Below, piece by piece: positions 1 to 8,171 of a stretch of 42,193 nucleotides of DNA (position 1 is the first letter of the stretch; each line of letters opens with the position of its first letter). Made by a program: the position numbers and the translations under genes. The notes under the pieces are model-generated. The model was not told the origin of the DNA. It searched no databases and saw only the letters and a list, made by a program, of their open reading frames with translations. The stretch is from Chloroflexota bacterium. Lineage in GTDB: Bacteria; Chloroflexota; Anaerolineae; Promineifilales; Promineifilaceae. The DNA lies in contig RFGV01000312.1 of the NCBI GenBank assembly GCA_003696605.1, forward strand, positions 1-42,193. The letters run 5' to 3'.

Positions 1-6
1 AAATAA

Positions 7-100
7 TTCGGCATAAGACCCTTGTTTTGGATATAATTGCTGCCAAATGTTCGGCATAAGCTGATTTTTGGGGGTTTATCCTGAGTTTTTTCGGCATAAG
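7..100 (+). repeat. Three direct 11-bp repeats TTCGGCATAAG
   Basis: Identical copies of TTCGGCATAAG lie at 7-17, 50-60 and 90-100, so the start-to-start spacing is 43 and 40 bp. A TATAAT hexamer sits between the first two at 32-37. Regularly spaced direct repeats of this kind are known as terminal recombinase or transposase sites and as iteron-type operators. No gene in the window reads into them, and the array may continue left of the window. The assignment is open; only the repeat itself is certain. Confidence 0.8.
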
Positions 101-300
101 ATTCCCCGCGATCTGAAAATAATGAGTTGAATAACAGTGTAAAATCAGGTGTTGGTTTTGTCAATGGGGTCTGGCTGATGAATGAAAAAACCTAAACTCC
201 TCGACCAGGTGCGGCAAATGATTCGGGTATAGAGAATGGTCAAAAGGTCAGTGAACCCGCCTGGTGAAGAGTGGAACAAGCAGGGTCTTCTCTGGTAAAT
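101..300. other. Gene-free stretch with possible RNA secondary structure
   Basis: I see no supported gene here. Two possible stems are visible. ACCAGG (204-209) and CGG (212-214) can pair with CCG (257-259) and CCTGGT (260-265), and GAAGA (266-270) can pair with TCTTC (286-290). I could not match this to a known RNA family such as SRP RNA, 6S RNA or tmRNA. It could be an unrecognised small RNA, the end of a mobile element together with the upstream repeats, or chance pairing. Confidence 0.25.
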
Positions 301-304
301 AATA

Positions 305-331
305 ACAGCCCAGGCGTAAAGCCCGGGCTGT
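305..331 (-). terminator. Terminator hairpin after glyA-gcvT
   Basis: ACAGCCC (305-311) and GGC (313-315) pair with GCC (321-323) and GGGCTGT (325-331) around a GTAAA loop, with one A/C mismatch. It lies 18 bp beyond the stop codon of the fusion gene. On the minus strand it is followed by TTATTATTT, which fits intrinsic termination. The + strand also has a T run after it, so it could work in both directions. Confidence 0.75.
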
Positions 332-348
332 TTTGTGTTGTGTTGGTG

Positions 349-3300
349 TTATTTTTTCTTGCGGGCTGGGAAGCGGGTGAGTATAGTTGCCGGATCGGGG
401 GTGGGTAGGCGCGTGCCGGGTTTGATGATGGATGGTTCAGGGGCGCGAATCGGCCGTTTTCCGCCGCCGAGTTGATAAATGTAAATAGAAGTACCTGGCT
501 TACTCATGCTCACAGGTACAAGGGCTTGCCCCAGAAGATACCCTTCGCTGTCAATGGCACAACTGGTCACCGTACCGATGACTTTCCCGCGTCGATCCAG
601 CACCGGATCGCCCAATTCAGGCCGTCGCACACCTTTGTCGTTCATTCTGAAGCGAACCACGATATTTTCTCGTTGTTCTTCGTGGGTGATAAAGGCAGAA
701 CGGCCGATAAAGAATGGCTTCCATAGCTTGACATAACTTGAAAATCCCGCGTCGCCTGGATTCAAATCTAACGGTCCGGCCAACTCATGCCCGTAAAGTG
801 GCAAACCAGCTTCGGTGCGGGTGCTGTCGCGAGCTGCCAGACCACATGGCTTAAGGCCAAAAGGTTCTCCGGCTTCGAGCAGCTTTTGCCACAAGTCAGG
901 TGCCTGGTCAGGGTGGACAAATAACTCATAGGCAATCCGTTCACCGGTGTAACCGGTGCGAGAGATGATCAGGTCAAAGCCAGCAACTGTACCGCGCAGC
1001 AAGCCCGCCCAGGGCAATTTCTTGATTTTGGCGGCCAATTGATTGTCGTCGCACAAGGCAAGCAGAATATCCATGGCCCGTGGTCCTTGCAGAGCCAGGT
1101 CAACGCGACGGTCGTCGCCATGTTCGGGGGCACGCAAATCGCGTAGGGTTACCGGGTGCTGGATACGAGCAAACGGCCGTTTCTCATCAATCATCACCCG
1201 CCCTTCATTCACCGCATTCAACCACGCCCAATCCTTATCATTGTTCGCAGCATTCACAACCAGCATAAAACGATCTTCTGCCAACCGATAAACCAGCAAA
1301 TCATCCACCACCCGTCCATCCGGAAAAAGCATATACGTGTAATGAGATTGTCCTACTTTGAGGGCAGAAACGTCATTCGTCAACACCGTATTCAGAAACG
1401 TTTCTACATGCGGGCCACTGGCTTCCAATACACCCATGTGACTTACATCGAACAGCCCGGCCGCTTCACGCACAGCCAGATGCTCCTCACTGACCGAAGT
1501 GTACCAAACCGGCATTTCGTAACCGCCAAATGGGACAATTCGTGCCCCCATGGCCACATGCGTATCGTAAAGCGGCGTACGTTTGAGTGGCATGTCGGCT
1601 GGTTCTTCCCAACTGAATGCCGGTAAGGGGGGGCCGCCTTCCAGCCGTTTGCAGCCGACAAAATACGGTTTGGTAGCAACAATCGCCGCTGAATCCGGAG
1701 TGGGAGCCGGCATATCTGTTACATCTGGGATAGTTGTCACGACCACCGGCCCGGCCAGTTTTGCATATACATCATCTGTCTCGAAGCGCACGTACCCATC
1801 TGAAAGGGCAGTAAGCCATTCAGCCGCTTGCTGGGCATTGGTAGCATTGGCGAAGCGCAAGAGAAAACGGTTGGCAGAGGCACGATAGAGGGTAGCATCT
1901 ACATCCAGGCCATCACCGAAGAGGTGAGTTGGTTGTGATTCACCGTCGTTCAGGGCAGAAACATTGCTGGTGAGGGCATGATTCAGAAGCGAAACGGCCG
2001 ATTCTCCCCGAACTTCTACCGTATCACCAGCAGGAATCGGTGCGGTTTGCTGGCGTAACTGCCGCACAATCTCCCGGCCCCGCTGCAACGCTGCAAAATC
2101 CACCTTGGCCCGCAACAACCGCTTACCACCCAAAGCCGAATAATAAAAAGGTGTACATCCCTTCAGCACAGTCGCAATCGCTTCTGCCAGCAAATCAACT
2201 TCTGCTTCGCCAAAACCAAGCTGGCTAATCCATACCGTGCCAATACGCAAGCCGGTTGGATTTAACGCACCCACATCACCCGGAATCGTATTTCGATTCA
2301 AAACAATTCCGGCAAGATCCAAAATACGAGCGGCCATATCTCCAGAAAGATGCACACCATTATGCTGGATGCTTTTGGTATCTACCAGCAACAAATGATT
2401 TTGAGTTCCACCGCCCACAATACGCAGTCCATGTTCCGCCAGCTTTTGTGCCAGGCGGGCAGCATTATCCACTACCCTTTGTTGCAATGCGCGGAACTGG
2501 TCGGTATTAGCCAGTTTCAGGGCAACAGCCAGAGCCGCAATTGTGTTGAGGTGAGGGCCGCCCTGTTCGCCAGGGAAAACAGCGCGGTCAATTTTGCGGT
2601 AAAGATCTTTGCGATGTGTCATGATCATGGCACCGCGAGGACCGCACAAGCTTTTATGGGTTGTTGTTGTCACTACATCTGCAATGCCTATTGGACTGGG
2701 ATGGACACCAGCCGCTACCAGGCCGGCAATGTGGGCAATGTCAGCCATCAGGTAAGCCCCTACTTTGTCGGCAATGGCTCGGAATCGTTGCCAGTCAATT
2801 ATCATGGGGTAAGCGGAATAACCGGCAACAATAATGTTGGGTTTAGCTTCGAGGGCAATTTGCTCAATTTCATCGTAGTCCAACAACTCTGTTTGGGGAT
2901 TTACGAAATAGGGCACTGCGTTGTAGAGTTTTCCGGAGCGATTGACGCGGGAACCATGTGAGAGGTGTCCGCCATCGTTAAGGTTGAGCCCCATGATGGT
3001 GTCGCCGGGGTTGAGCAGGGCGGTGTAAACGGCGCTGTTGGCAGGTGCGCCACTTAGGGGTTGCACGTTGACGTAGAGATCATCGGCGGTGAGGCCATTG
3101 GCCGCGAAAAGCTCAGCTGCCCGACGCCGGGTGAGGGCTTCGAGGATGTCGGCGTATTCCACGCCTTTGTAGTAGCGGGGGTCGCTGTAGCGTCGGTAAT
3201 GGGCCAGTTCCATTTCGATGTCCATGATTTCGTCTTCGGTTTGGCGGCGGCTTTCTTCCCGTGGGTAGCCTTCGGCGTAGATGTTGCCAAAGGTGCTGCT

Positions 3301-3450
3301 CATGGTGTGGCGGACAACGTTGGGGGCTGCGCTTTCGGAAGCGATGAGGATGATGGTGCTGTCTTGCCGCTGGTTTTCGCGGGTGAGGATTTGGTGCAGA
3401 TGGGGGTCGAGTTCTTCGAGTGAACCGTGAAAAATAAAGTCTTGGGCCAT
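349..3450 (-). CDS. Serine hydroxymethyltransferase-aminomethyltransferase (GlyA-GcvT) fusion
   Basis: The uninterrupted 1033-residue protein joins two enzymes of one-carbon metabolism. Residues 1 to about 440 are a PLP-dependent serine hydroxymethyltransferase, with the lysine-containing TTTTHKSLCGPRG motif (Lys266) and the early EGYP motif. Residues about 620-1010 are a GcvT T-protein, starting RTPLYDTHVAMGARIVPFGG and containing NDVSAL, RTGYTGE and an RxEAGLPLYGHE-like segment. Together they would interconvert serine, glycine and 5,10-methylene-THF. The 150 to 180 residues between them include a region (about 478-552) that aligns by eye with the N-terminal part of the GcvT domain (about 674-750), suggesting a decayed duplicate. 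AGGAG lies 7 bases upstream of the ATG. No other gcv genes are adjacent. Both enzyme identities are clear; whether both are active in one chain is inferred. Confidence 0.93.
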   Translation of the reverse strand: MAQDFIFHGSLEELDPHLHQILTRENQRQDSTIILIASESAAPNVVRHTMSSTFGNIYAEGYPREESRRQTEDEIMDIEMELAHYRRYSDPRYYKGVEYADILEALTRRRAAELFAANGLTADDLYVNVQPLSGAPANSAVYTALLNPGDTIMGLNLNDGGHLSHGSRVNRSGKLYNAVPYFVNPQTELLDYDEIEQIALEAKPNIIVAGYSAYPMIIDWQRFRAIADKVGAYLMADIAHIAGLVAAGVHPSPIGIADVVTTTTHKSLCGPRGAMIMTHRKDLYRKIDRAVFPGEQGGPHLNTIAALAVALKLANTDQFRALQQRVVDNAARLAQKLAEHGLRIVGGGTQNHLLLVDTKSIQHNGVHLSGDMAARILDLAGIVLNRNTIPGDVGALNPTGLRIGTVWISQLGFGEAEVDLLAEAIATVLKGCTPFYYSALGGKRLLRAKVDFAALQRGREIVRQLRQQTAPIPAGDTVEVRGESAVSLLNHALTSNVSALNDGESQPTHLFGDGLDVDATLYRASANRFLLRFANATNAQQAAEWLTALSDGYVRFETDDVYAKLAGPVVVTTIPDVTDMPAPTPDSAAIVATKPYFVGCKRLEGGPPLPAFSWEEPADMPLKRTPLYDTHVAMGARIVPFGGYEMPVWYTSVSEEHLAVREAAGLFDVSHMGVLEASGPHVETFLNTVLTNDVSALKVGQSHYTYMLFPDGRVVDDLLVYRLAEDRFMLVVNAANNDKDWAWLNAVNEGRVMIDEKRPFARIQHPVTLRDLRAPEHGDDRRVDLALQGPRAMDILLALCDDNQLAAKIKKLPWAGLLRGTVAGFDLIISRTGYTGERIAYELFVHPDQAPDLWQKLLEAGEPFGLKPCGLAARDSTRTEAGLPLYGHELAGPLDLNPGDAGFSSYVKLWKPFFIGRSAFITHEEQRENIVVRFRMNDKGVRRPELGDPVLDRRGKVIGTVTSCAIDSEGYLLGQALVPVSMSKPGTSIYIYQLGGGKRPIRAPEPSIIKPGTRLPTPDPATILTRFPARKKK

Positions 3451-3593
3451 TTTTAACTCCTGAATTTTTGAGGGTGTTTTTTTGAGATAAATGACCTGGC
3501 AGGTGTGGGTGTGGTGTATGGGATGTTGGTATGGCCTGCCGCTTTGATTGTAGCAGGATTTGGGGGAGTTGCGAATTATTGGAAGAGAGGGGG

Positions 3594-3599
3594 TATAAT
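3594..3599 (+). promoter_or_regulatory. -10 box directly before tyrA
   Basis: TATAAT at 3594-3599 ends 8 bases before the ATG at 3608. If used, transcription would start at or next to that ATG, making the mRNA leaderless. The best -35 candidate, TTGCGA at 3569-3574, has a long 19-bp spacer. The competing reading is that the AGAGGGGG just upstream is a ribosome binding site for a GTG start at 3602. Confidence 0.4.
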
Positions 3600-3607
3600 C
3601 AGTGGGT

Positions 3608-4468
3608 ATGGGAAATGGTGGTATTTGTGTGGTTGGTGCGGGGTTGATGGGTGGTTCGCTGGTTTTGGCGTTACGGCCGTTTTTCCCGTACCTTGCTGTG
3701 GTAGATACGAATCCGGATACACGTTTGGCGGTGGCTCAGGTGGCGGATTTGGTAACGGCCGATTTTCGGACAGGCGTGCAAGATGTGGATGTGGTGGTTT
3801 TGGCGACGCCGGTACGGACTATTTTGCGCCTGTTGGCCCAGTTGCCTGTAGTTCGGCCAGATGGGTGCCTGGTGGTGGATGTGGGTAGCACGAAAACGGC
3901 CGTTTGTCGGGCTATGAACCAGTTGCCAGCCCAGTTCGCGGCCATTGGTGGGCATCCCATGTGTGGACGGGAAGTGGCTGGATTTGCGGCCGCTACGCCA
4001 GATTTGTACAGGGATAAGGTGTTTGTGTTGTGTCGTACAGAGCGTACAAATGAGATTGTTGAGGAGACGGCATTAGAATTGGTCTTTCGTTTGGGGGCAA
4101 GGCCAATTTTTCTGGAGCCGGAACGGCACGATGAATTGGTGGCGGCTATTAGCCATTTGCCTTATCTTGTATCGGCGGCTTTGGTGGGGGTGGTGGCCGC
4201 ACAACATGGAGATGCTGCCTGGTCGGTAGCGGCTTCTGGGTTTCGGGATAGTTCCCGGTTGGCAGGATCAGACCCGGAGATGTTGTTGGATATTTTGTTG
4301 ACGAACAAAACGGCCGTTTTGCGCCATTTGCAAAAATACGGAGAAGCTGTAAAGGCTCTCACCCAATGCTTGCAGGCAAACAACGAAGAAAAATTGCGAG
4401 CCTGGCTAAAAGAGGTGCAACAATCTTACCTGGCTTATCGTAGAGCCATAGACGAAAATGTAGAATAG
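3608..4468 (+). CDS. tyrA: Prephenate dehydrogenase
   Basis: A prephenate (or arogenate) dehydrogenase of about 286 residues, which oxidatively decarboxylates prephenate in tyrosine synthesis using NAD(P). The N-terminal Rossmann motif GAGLMGGS is followed by VVVLATPV, DVGSTKTAV and IGGHPMCGRE, which are characteristic of the TyrA family. The all-helical C-terminal dimerisation part includes SHLPYLVSAAL and ASGFRDSSRLAGSDP. There is no ACT domain, so direct feedback control by a fused domain is absent. No other aromatic amino acid genes are next to it. The start could be ATG 3608 or the in-frame GTG 3602; the reasons are given under the upstream -10 box. Two ACGGCCGT palindromes in the gene encode KTAV. 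Confidence 0.93.
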   Translation: MGNGGICVVGAGLMGGSLVLALRPFFPYLAVVDTNPDTRLAVAQVADLVTADFRTGVQDVDVVVLATPVRTILRLLAQLPVVRPDGCLVVDVGSTKTAVCRAMNQLPAQFAAIGGHPMCGREVAGFAAATPDLYRDKVFVLCRTERTNEIVEETALELVFRLGARPIFLEPERHDELVAAISHLPYLVSAALVGVVAAQHGDAAWSVAASGFRDSSRLAGSDPEMLLDILLTNKTAVLRHLQKYGEAVKALTQCLQANNEEKLRAWLKEVQQSYLAYRRAIDENVE

Positions 4469-4530
4469 AGAATGAAAACATCCGCTTTGGTCGGTAAAAT
4501 GGCGTTCTCACAGCGCAAGGAGACAAGGCT

Positions 4531-4881
4531 ATGTATATGCTCATTATGGTTTTAGACGATAGCAGCCGTTTGCAAGAGGTATTGCAGGCGTGGCGTGATG
4601 CAGGTATCAAGGGAATTACAGTGCTGGAAAGTACTGGCCTCAACCGAATTTTGCCGCGTACATCGGCCCAGCCAATGTATGCCGGTTTTACGCAGATGTT
4701 TGGTTCGGGGCGGGTGGGGCACAATACATTGTTTGCGGTGATTGATTCGCTGGAGGAGGCAGAAACGGCCGTTCAGGCCACTGAAAACGTCCTCGGCGAT
4801 TTAACCAAGCCCCACACTGGCATTATTTTCGCTGTACCCGTAGCCAAAACCTGGGGTTTCCCAGAACCTTACGCTGAATGA
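4531..4881 (+). CDS. PII-like (ferredoxin-fold) regulatory protein
   Basis: This 116-residue soluble protein begins MYMLIMVLDDSSRLQEVLQA and has the beta-alpha-beta pattern of the PII/DarA/CutA-like superfamily. Features include a first strand, a helix, an ITVLESTGL second strand, a long loop over residues about 42-62 in the T-loop position, then HNTLFAVIDSLEEAETAV. PII-like proteins are trimeric sensors that bind nucleotides or other small ligands and often control a neighbouring transporter. AAGGAGA lies just before the ATG. It ends 36 bp before an antiporter gene on the same strand, so it may regulate that transporter. The fold call is by eye and the ligand is unknown; a CutA-like metal protein is the main alternative. 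Confidence 0.6.
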   Translation: MYMLIMVLDDSSRLQEVLQAWRDAGIKGITVLESTGLNRILPRTSAQPMYAGFTQMFGSGRVGHNTLFAVIDSLEEAETAVQATENVLGDLTKPHTGIIFAVPVAKTWGFPEPYAE

Positions 4882-4917
4882 CCATAACCGTTTCAGTAAG
4901 TTGCAGAGGATACATAG

Positions 4918-5910
4918 ATGCCCTGGATTAGATTTCTTTTGAGCGCGGCTGTTGTTGTTTTTGCTGCTATCAAACTGGCAGAATATGGTGACATTATCGC
5001 TGTTCGTACCCGTTTGGGTGGTGTTTTTGTCGGTACAATTTTTCTGGCTGGCGCGACGTCGTTGCCAGAATTGCTGACATCTATTAGTGCGTTTCGGGCT
5101 GGTGTGCCAGACCTGGCTGCTGGTAATTTTTTCGGCAGTAATATGGTGAATATGCTGTTGCTGGCACTGGTGGATTTGATCAATTATCAGGTTCCCCTGT
5201 TGCGCCGCATAGCGATTAGCCATGCCCTGACAGCAGCACTGACAACTGTACTGATGTTGATTGCTATTATCTCCATTATGGCAGATGTGAATTTGATGCT
5301 GGGCTGGATGGGGGTGGATAGCCTGCTGCTTATTTTTCTCTACTTTTGGGGGGTGTGGCTTATTCAGCGGGAGAATAATAGCGGGGTGCAAGTGGAGGGG
5401 GTGAGTATGGAGCCGGCAGAGGGGTTTCCAACGTTGCGGAAAGGAGTGCTTGGGTTTGCAGGAACGGCCGTTCTCCTCATTCTTGTTGTGCCTCAATTGG
5501 TACAGGCCAGCAACGAAATCGCGGCAATCACTGGTTTGGGGAGTGGTTTTGTCGGGACAGCACTACTCAGTTTGGTCACTTCCTTGCCAGAATTGTTGGC
5601 CGCGCTGGCTGCTATGCGTATCAATGCCTTTGATATGGCTGTGGGCAATCTGTTCGGTTCGAGTGTGTTCAACATGCTGGCATTGGGCATTGCAGATGTG
5701 TTCTATCTAAACGGCCGTTTTCTGGGAGACATCGATCCAGACTTCGCATTAGTTGGGCTGCTGGGACTATTACTCATAAACATGGCACTGGTAGGCAATC
5801 TGGCTCGAGTAGAACGAAAAGTACTCTTTGTCGAACTGGATACACTGGCAATTTTAATCACCTACCTGCTGGGCATGTACCTGTTGTTTCTGCGGGGTAT
5901 TGGTGCCTGA
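4918..5910 (+). CDS. Sodium/calcium exchanger-family (CaCA) antiporter
   Basis: A polytopic membrane protein of 330 residues with about ten hydrophobic segments and the two inverted alpha-repeats that define the CaCA superfamily. Repeat 1 carries GATSLPELLTSI followed by GNFFGSNMVNMLLLAL. Repeat 2 carries LVTSLPELLAAL followed by GNLFGSSVFNMLALGI. The paired acidic residues in the two SLPELL motifs are the known cation ligands. A hydrophilic loop at about residues 155-175 separates the halves. It likely exchanges Na+ or H+ for Ca2+ or another cation across the cytoplasmic membrane. AGAGGA lies 7 bases before the ATG, and the upstream PII-like gene is probably co-transcribed. Ion specificity cannot be read from the sequence. 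Confidence 0.88.
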   Translation: MPWIRFLLSAAVVVFAAIKLAEYGDIIAVRTRLGGVFVGTIFLAGATSLPELLTSISAFRAGVPDLAAGNFFGSNMVNMLLLALVDLINYQVPLLRRIAISHALTAALTTVLMLIAIISIMADVNLMLGWMGVDSLLLIFLYFWGVWLIQRENNSGVQVEGVSMEPAEGFPTLRKGVLGFAGTAVLLILVVPQLVQASNEIAAITGLGSGFVGTALLSLVTSLPELLAALAAMRINAFDMAVGNLFGSSVFNMLALGIADVFYLNGRFLGDIDPDFALVGLLGLLLINMALVGNLARVERKVLFVELDTLAILITYLLGMYLLFLRGIGA

Positions 5911-5916
5911 CAATAA

Positions 5917-5942
5917 AAAAGCGACGCCCTCGCGCCGCTTTT
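5917..5942 (+). terminator. Bidirectional terminator between convergent genes
   Basis: AAAAGCG (5917-5923) pairs with CGCTTTT (5936-5942), with a partly paired GC-rich loop. The A run on the left and T run on the right give U-tracts in both directions. It therefore serves the antiporter gene ending at 5910 and the LysM gene ending at 5968 on the other strand. Confidence 0.75.
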
Positions 5943-5967
5943 GTCCATTTGGGCACAGATTGATTGG

Positions 5968-6399
5968 CTAATCCAACTTTGGAATTTTGAGTACCTGGCC
6001 TGGGCGAATCAGACTGGGATTATCACCAATGATCTCCTTATTTGCTTCGTAGATAGCCATCCATTTTTCGCGTGCGGCCGAGTTGTAATACTTGGCGGCA
6101 ATGCCACTCAGTGTGTCACCGCTCACAACAGTGTGTTCAGCAATAAAGGGGGGTTGCGCTGATGGGGCAGGAGCAGCCTTGCGCGTGGGTACGCCCTTAG
6201 TCATCGTTTCTTTTTCAGACAGATCGTCACCTCGATTTTGCTTGCTCTTAGCGGTTTCAGCTTGTTTGGTTACTTGTGAGAGGGCGTCTTTGGCCTTTTT
6301 TGTGGAATCCTCTTTCTTTTTGCCGGCCGATTCACGCCAATTTGGTTTTGCTGCCTGGGCTCTTTTCATTCTTTCCAGAGCTTCATCTTTTTCTGCCAT
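5968..6399 (-). CDS. LysM-domain protein without signal peptide
   Basis: A 143-residue protein. Residues 1-80 are highly charged and low in complexity (Lys, Glu, Ala), with no hydrophobic leader. The C-terminal 50 residues form one LysM domain, seen as HTVVSGDTLSGIAAKYYN then NPSLIRPGQVLKIP. LysM domains bind N-acetylglucosamine polymers such as peptidoglycan. The lack of a signal peptide suggests a cytoplasmic stress protein, as with YgaU/Kbp-type LysM proteins, or export by another route. AAGGAGA lies 8 bases before the ATG. It is the last gene of the leftward run, with a shared terminator. Confidence 0.85.
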   Translation of the reverse strand: MAEKDEALERMKRAQAAKPNWRESAGKKKEDSTKKAKDALSQVTKQAETAKSKQNRGDDLSEKETMTKGVPTRKAAPAPSAQPPFIAEHTVVSGDTLSGIAAKYYNSAAREKWMAIYEANKEIIGDNPSLIRPGQVLKIPKLD

Positions 6400-6521
6400 T
6401 TGTATTTCTCCTTTTGGGGTACAACTAATTGGGGTGTGCTAAAAACTGACCCGATTTGATAAACTCTACTATATAAGACACCAATTATTTACACAAGTCA
6501 CATTTTTGGGGTGGGGTGATG

Positions 6522-7025
6522 TCAGGTGTCCAGGCGCAGGATGTATTCTTCGATTTCGGCGTTGCGGGCGTTGGCGAACCCTTTGTCTTCTCCGATGATT
6601 TGGAAGCCGCATTTTTGCAGAACGCGGAGGGAGGGAATGTTGTCTTTGGCGACGCGGGCGTATAACGGCCGTTTTTCTTCCATGTTCAGATATTGCGTAA
6701 GCGCTTTTGTCATGATTCCTTTTCCCCACCATGCTTGCCCTAGCCAATAGGTGATTTCTGGATCGCCATCCCGCTCAAACCGGGCAAGATGGCCAGCAAC
6801 ACGGCCGTTTACCAAAATAGTCTTCTTGATGATGGTTTCATTTTGCAGTAGCCTGTGCCAGTGGGCCATAAAAGCTTCTTTATCTGATGGGTCTTTGGCC
6901 GTAAAGGCGGCCATCCAGACAGCTTCTGGTTCTTGTTGGTGCTGAAAAAAGATGGGTAAATCATCAGAGGTTACATCTCGTAGCTGAATTTGGAAATTTG
7001 TTTGGTGGGTTTTATGAGTGTTCAT
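6522..7025 (-). CDS. GNAT-family N-acetyltransferase
   Basis: A 167-residue acetyltransferase of the RimJ/RimL-like GNAT type. It carries ITYWLGQAWWGKGIMTKAL, in which the WWGKGI segment corresponds to the acetyl-CoA pyrophosphate loop. The C-terminal NIPSLRVLQKCGFQIIGED is the usual N-x-x-S-x-x-V-x-x-K-x-G-F motif. It would transfer acetyl from acetyl-CoA to an amine; the substrate is unknown. The ATG at 7025 is chosen because AGGGGAG lies 9 bases upstream; a longer frame would need a TTG inside that site. It follows moxR by 29 bp, so the two may be co-transcribed, but no functional link is evident. Confidence 0.88.
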   Translation of the reverse strand: MNTHKTHQTNFQIQLRDVTSDDLPIFFQHQQEPEAVWMAAFTAKDPSDKEAFMAHWHRLLQNETIIKKTILVNGRVAGHLARFERDGDPEITYWLGQAWWGKGIMTKALTQYLNMEEKRPLYARVAKDNIPSLRVLQKCGFQIIGEDKGFANARNAEIEEYILRLDT

Positions 7026-7054
7026 TTGCGAAAACTCCCCTGGCAACGAACTTT

Positions 7055-7999
7055 TTATATTTCACCGATGTGTAACGGTGTTTCCTGCAAGATTTCGTCC
7101 AAAATTTGCTGAACAGTAAGGCCGCGCAGGGCACTTTCGGGGTGGATGATGCAGCGATGGGCCAGAACGGCCGTTGTCAGGTGTTTTACGTCATCAGGCA
7201 GCACATAGTCGCGCCCTTGCAGGGCAGCATAAGCCTGTGCGCCTCGATAGAGGGCATGGCTGCCTCGCGGGCTGGCACCCAAAATCAGGTCTTTGTGGTT
7301 GCGGGTGGCAAAGACAAGCCGGACAATGTATTCACGCACAGTATCATCTACATGCACCTGCCACACCTGACGCGCCAGTTTTGGTAACTGGTGACCATCT
7401 ACGACTTGTGAGATGGTTTCAATTGGATGGACGCCGCCCAGGTTGACCAGCATTTGGCTTTCGGTAGCTTCGTCCAGGTATCCCAGGCTGAGTTTCATGA
7501 AGAAACGGTCTAACTGGGCTTCGGGCAGGGGGAATGTGCCTTCGTATTCGATGGGGTTTTGGGTGGCCAGGACGAAAAACGGCCGTTCCAAAGGATACGT
7601 TACACCATCCACCGTTACCTGACGTTCCGCCATACTTTCCAGCAAGGCAGCTTGGGTGCGCGGCGTCGCCCGATTAATCTCATCTGCCAGCAATACATGG
7701 GTAAATGCCGGACCAGGAATGAAGGTGAAGGCTTGTTTCTTTTGGTCAAAGATTGAGACGCCGGTGACATCATTGGGGAGTAAGTCGGGTGTGCATTGCA
7801 AACGCTTGAAAGTAACACCCAAACTGATGGCAATTGCCCGGGCCAGAATTGTTTTACCTACTCCCGGCACATCTTCCAGTAACACATGACCTTCGCATAG
7901 CAAAGCTACGGCCAACATTTCCAGCACGGATCGTTTGCCGATGATGACTTTTTCGACGTTGTCCAGCAAGGTTTCCACGAATTGTTGGATTTCTTTCAT
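7055..7999 (-). CDS. MoxR-family AAA+ ATPase
   Basis: A 314-residue cytoplasmic AAA+ ATPase of the MoxR branch, which acts as a chaperone-like factor in maturing protein complexes. It shows Walker A (EDVPGVGKT), Walker B (LLADEINRA), the QAALLESMAERQVTVDG segment, sensor 1 (FFVLATQNPIEYEGTFPLPE), an arginine-finger QLDRF and the sensor-2 region LGASPRGS. MoxR genes usually precede DUF58 and VWA-domain genes, and none are here, so it is a solo copy. The ATG at 7999 has GGAG 9 bases upstream; an ATG at 8014 is also possible. The still longer frame to 8254 is unlikely, as it runs into the upstream divergent promoter region. Confidence 0.9.
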   Translation of the reverse strand: MKEIQQFVETLLDNVEKVIIGKRSVLEMLAVALLCEGHVLLEDVPGVGKTILARAIAISLGVTFKRLQCTPDLLPNDVTGVSIFDQKKQAFTFIPGPAFTHVLLADEINRATPRTQAALLESMAERQVTVDGVTYPLERPFFVLATQNPIEYEGTFPLPEAQLDRFFMKLSLGYLDEATESQMLVNLGGVHPIETISQVVDGHQLPKLARQVWQVHVDDTVREYIVRLVFATRNHKDLILGASPRGSHALYRGAQAYAALQGRDYVLPDDVKHLTTAVLAHRCIIHPESALRGLTVQQILDEILQETPLHIGEI

Positions 8000-8120
8000 T
8001 TTGATTTGCTCCATTTTGATGGCAGATTGTGGAAACGGCCGTAAAGCAGTCGTGGTATTACTGATGGTAATCATAACAGCGAAACAGGTTAGCAGGCAAA
8101 CCGACTGACATAAAGAAAAC

Positions 8121-8129
8121 TGTGGATAA
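8121..8129 (-). other. Single DnaA-box-like 9-mer
   Basis: TGTGGATAA is the exact reverse complement of the DnaA-box consensus TTATCCACA. It lies alone in the 172-bp divergent region between moxR and the methyltransferase gene. One isolated match in 42 kb is expected by chance about a third of the time, so no origin or DnaA control is claimed. Confidence 0.3.
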
Positions 8130-8171
8130 GTCAGCTTGCGCACTTTGCCATTTCCGCATAAAAATGCACCA

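Noticed and set aside
101-300. SRP RNA, 6S RNA or tmRNA in the left spacer
   Set aside because: Diagnostic motifs of these RNAs are absent, and only weak stems are visible.
472-3423. Opposite-strand ORFs within the glyA-gcvT gene
   Set aside because: They lack ribosome binding sites and domain-like sequence and are shadows of the fusion gene.
3451-3607. Glycine riboswitch upstream of the glyA-gcvT start
   Set aside because: I looked for the paired-aptamer pattern on the minus strand and found only a short, G/T-rich spacer with no convincing stems; a plain SD is present.
8121-8129. DnaA box as a sign of a replication origin
   Set aside because: A single isolated match; no cluster, AT-rich unwinding region, or dnaA/dnaN gene is nearby.
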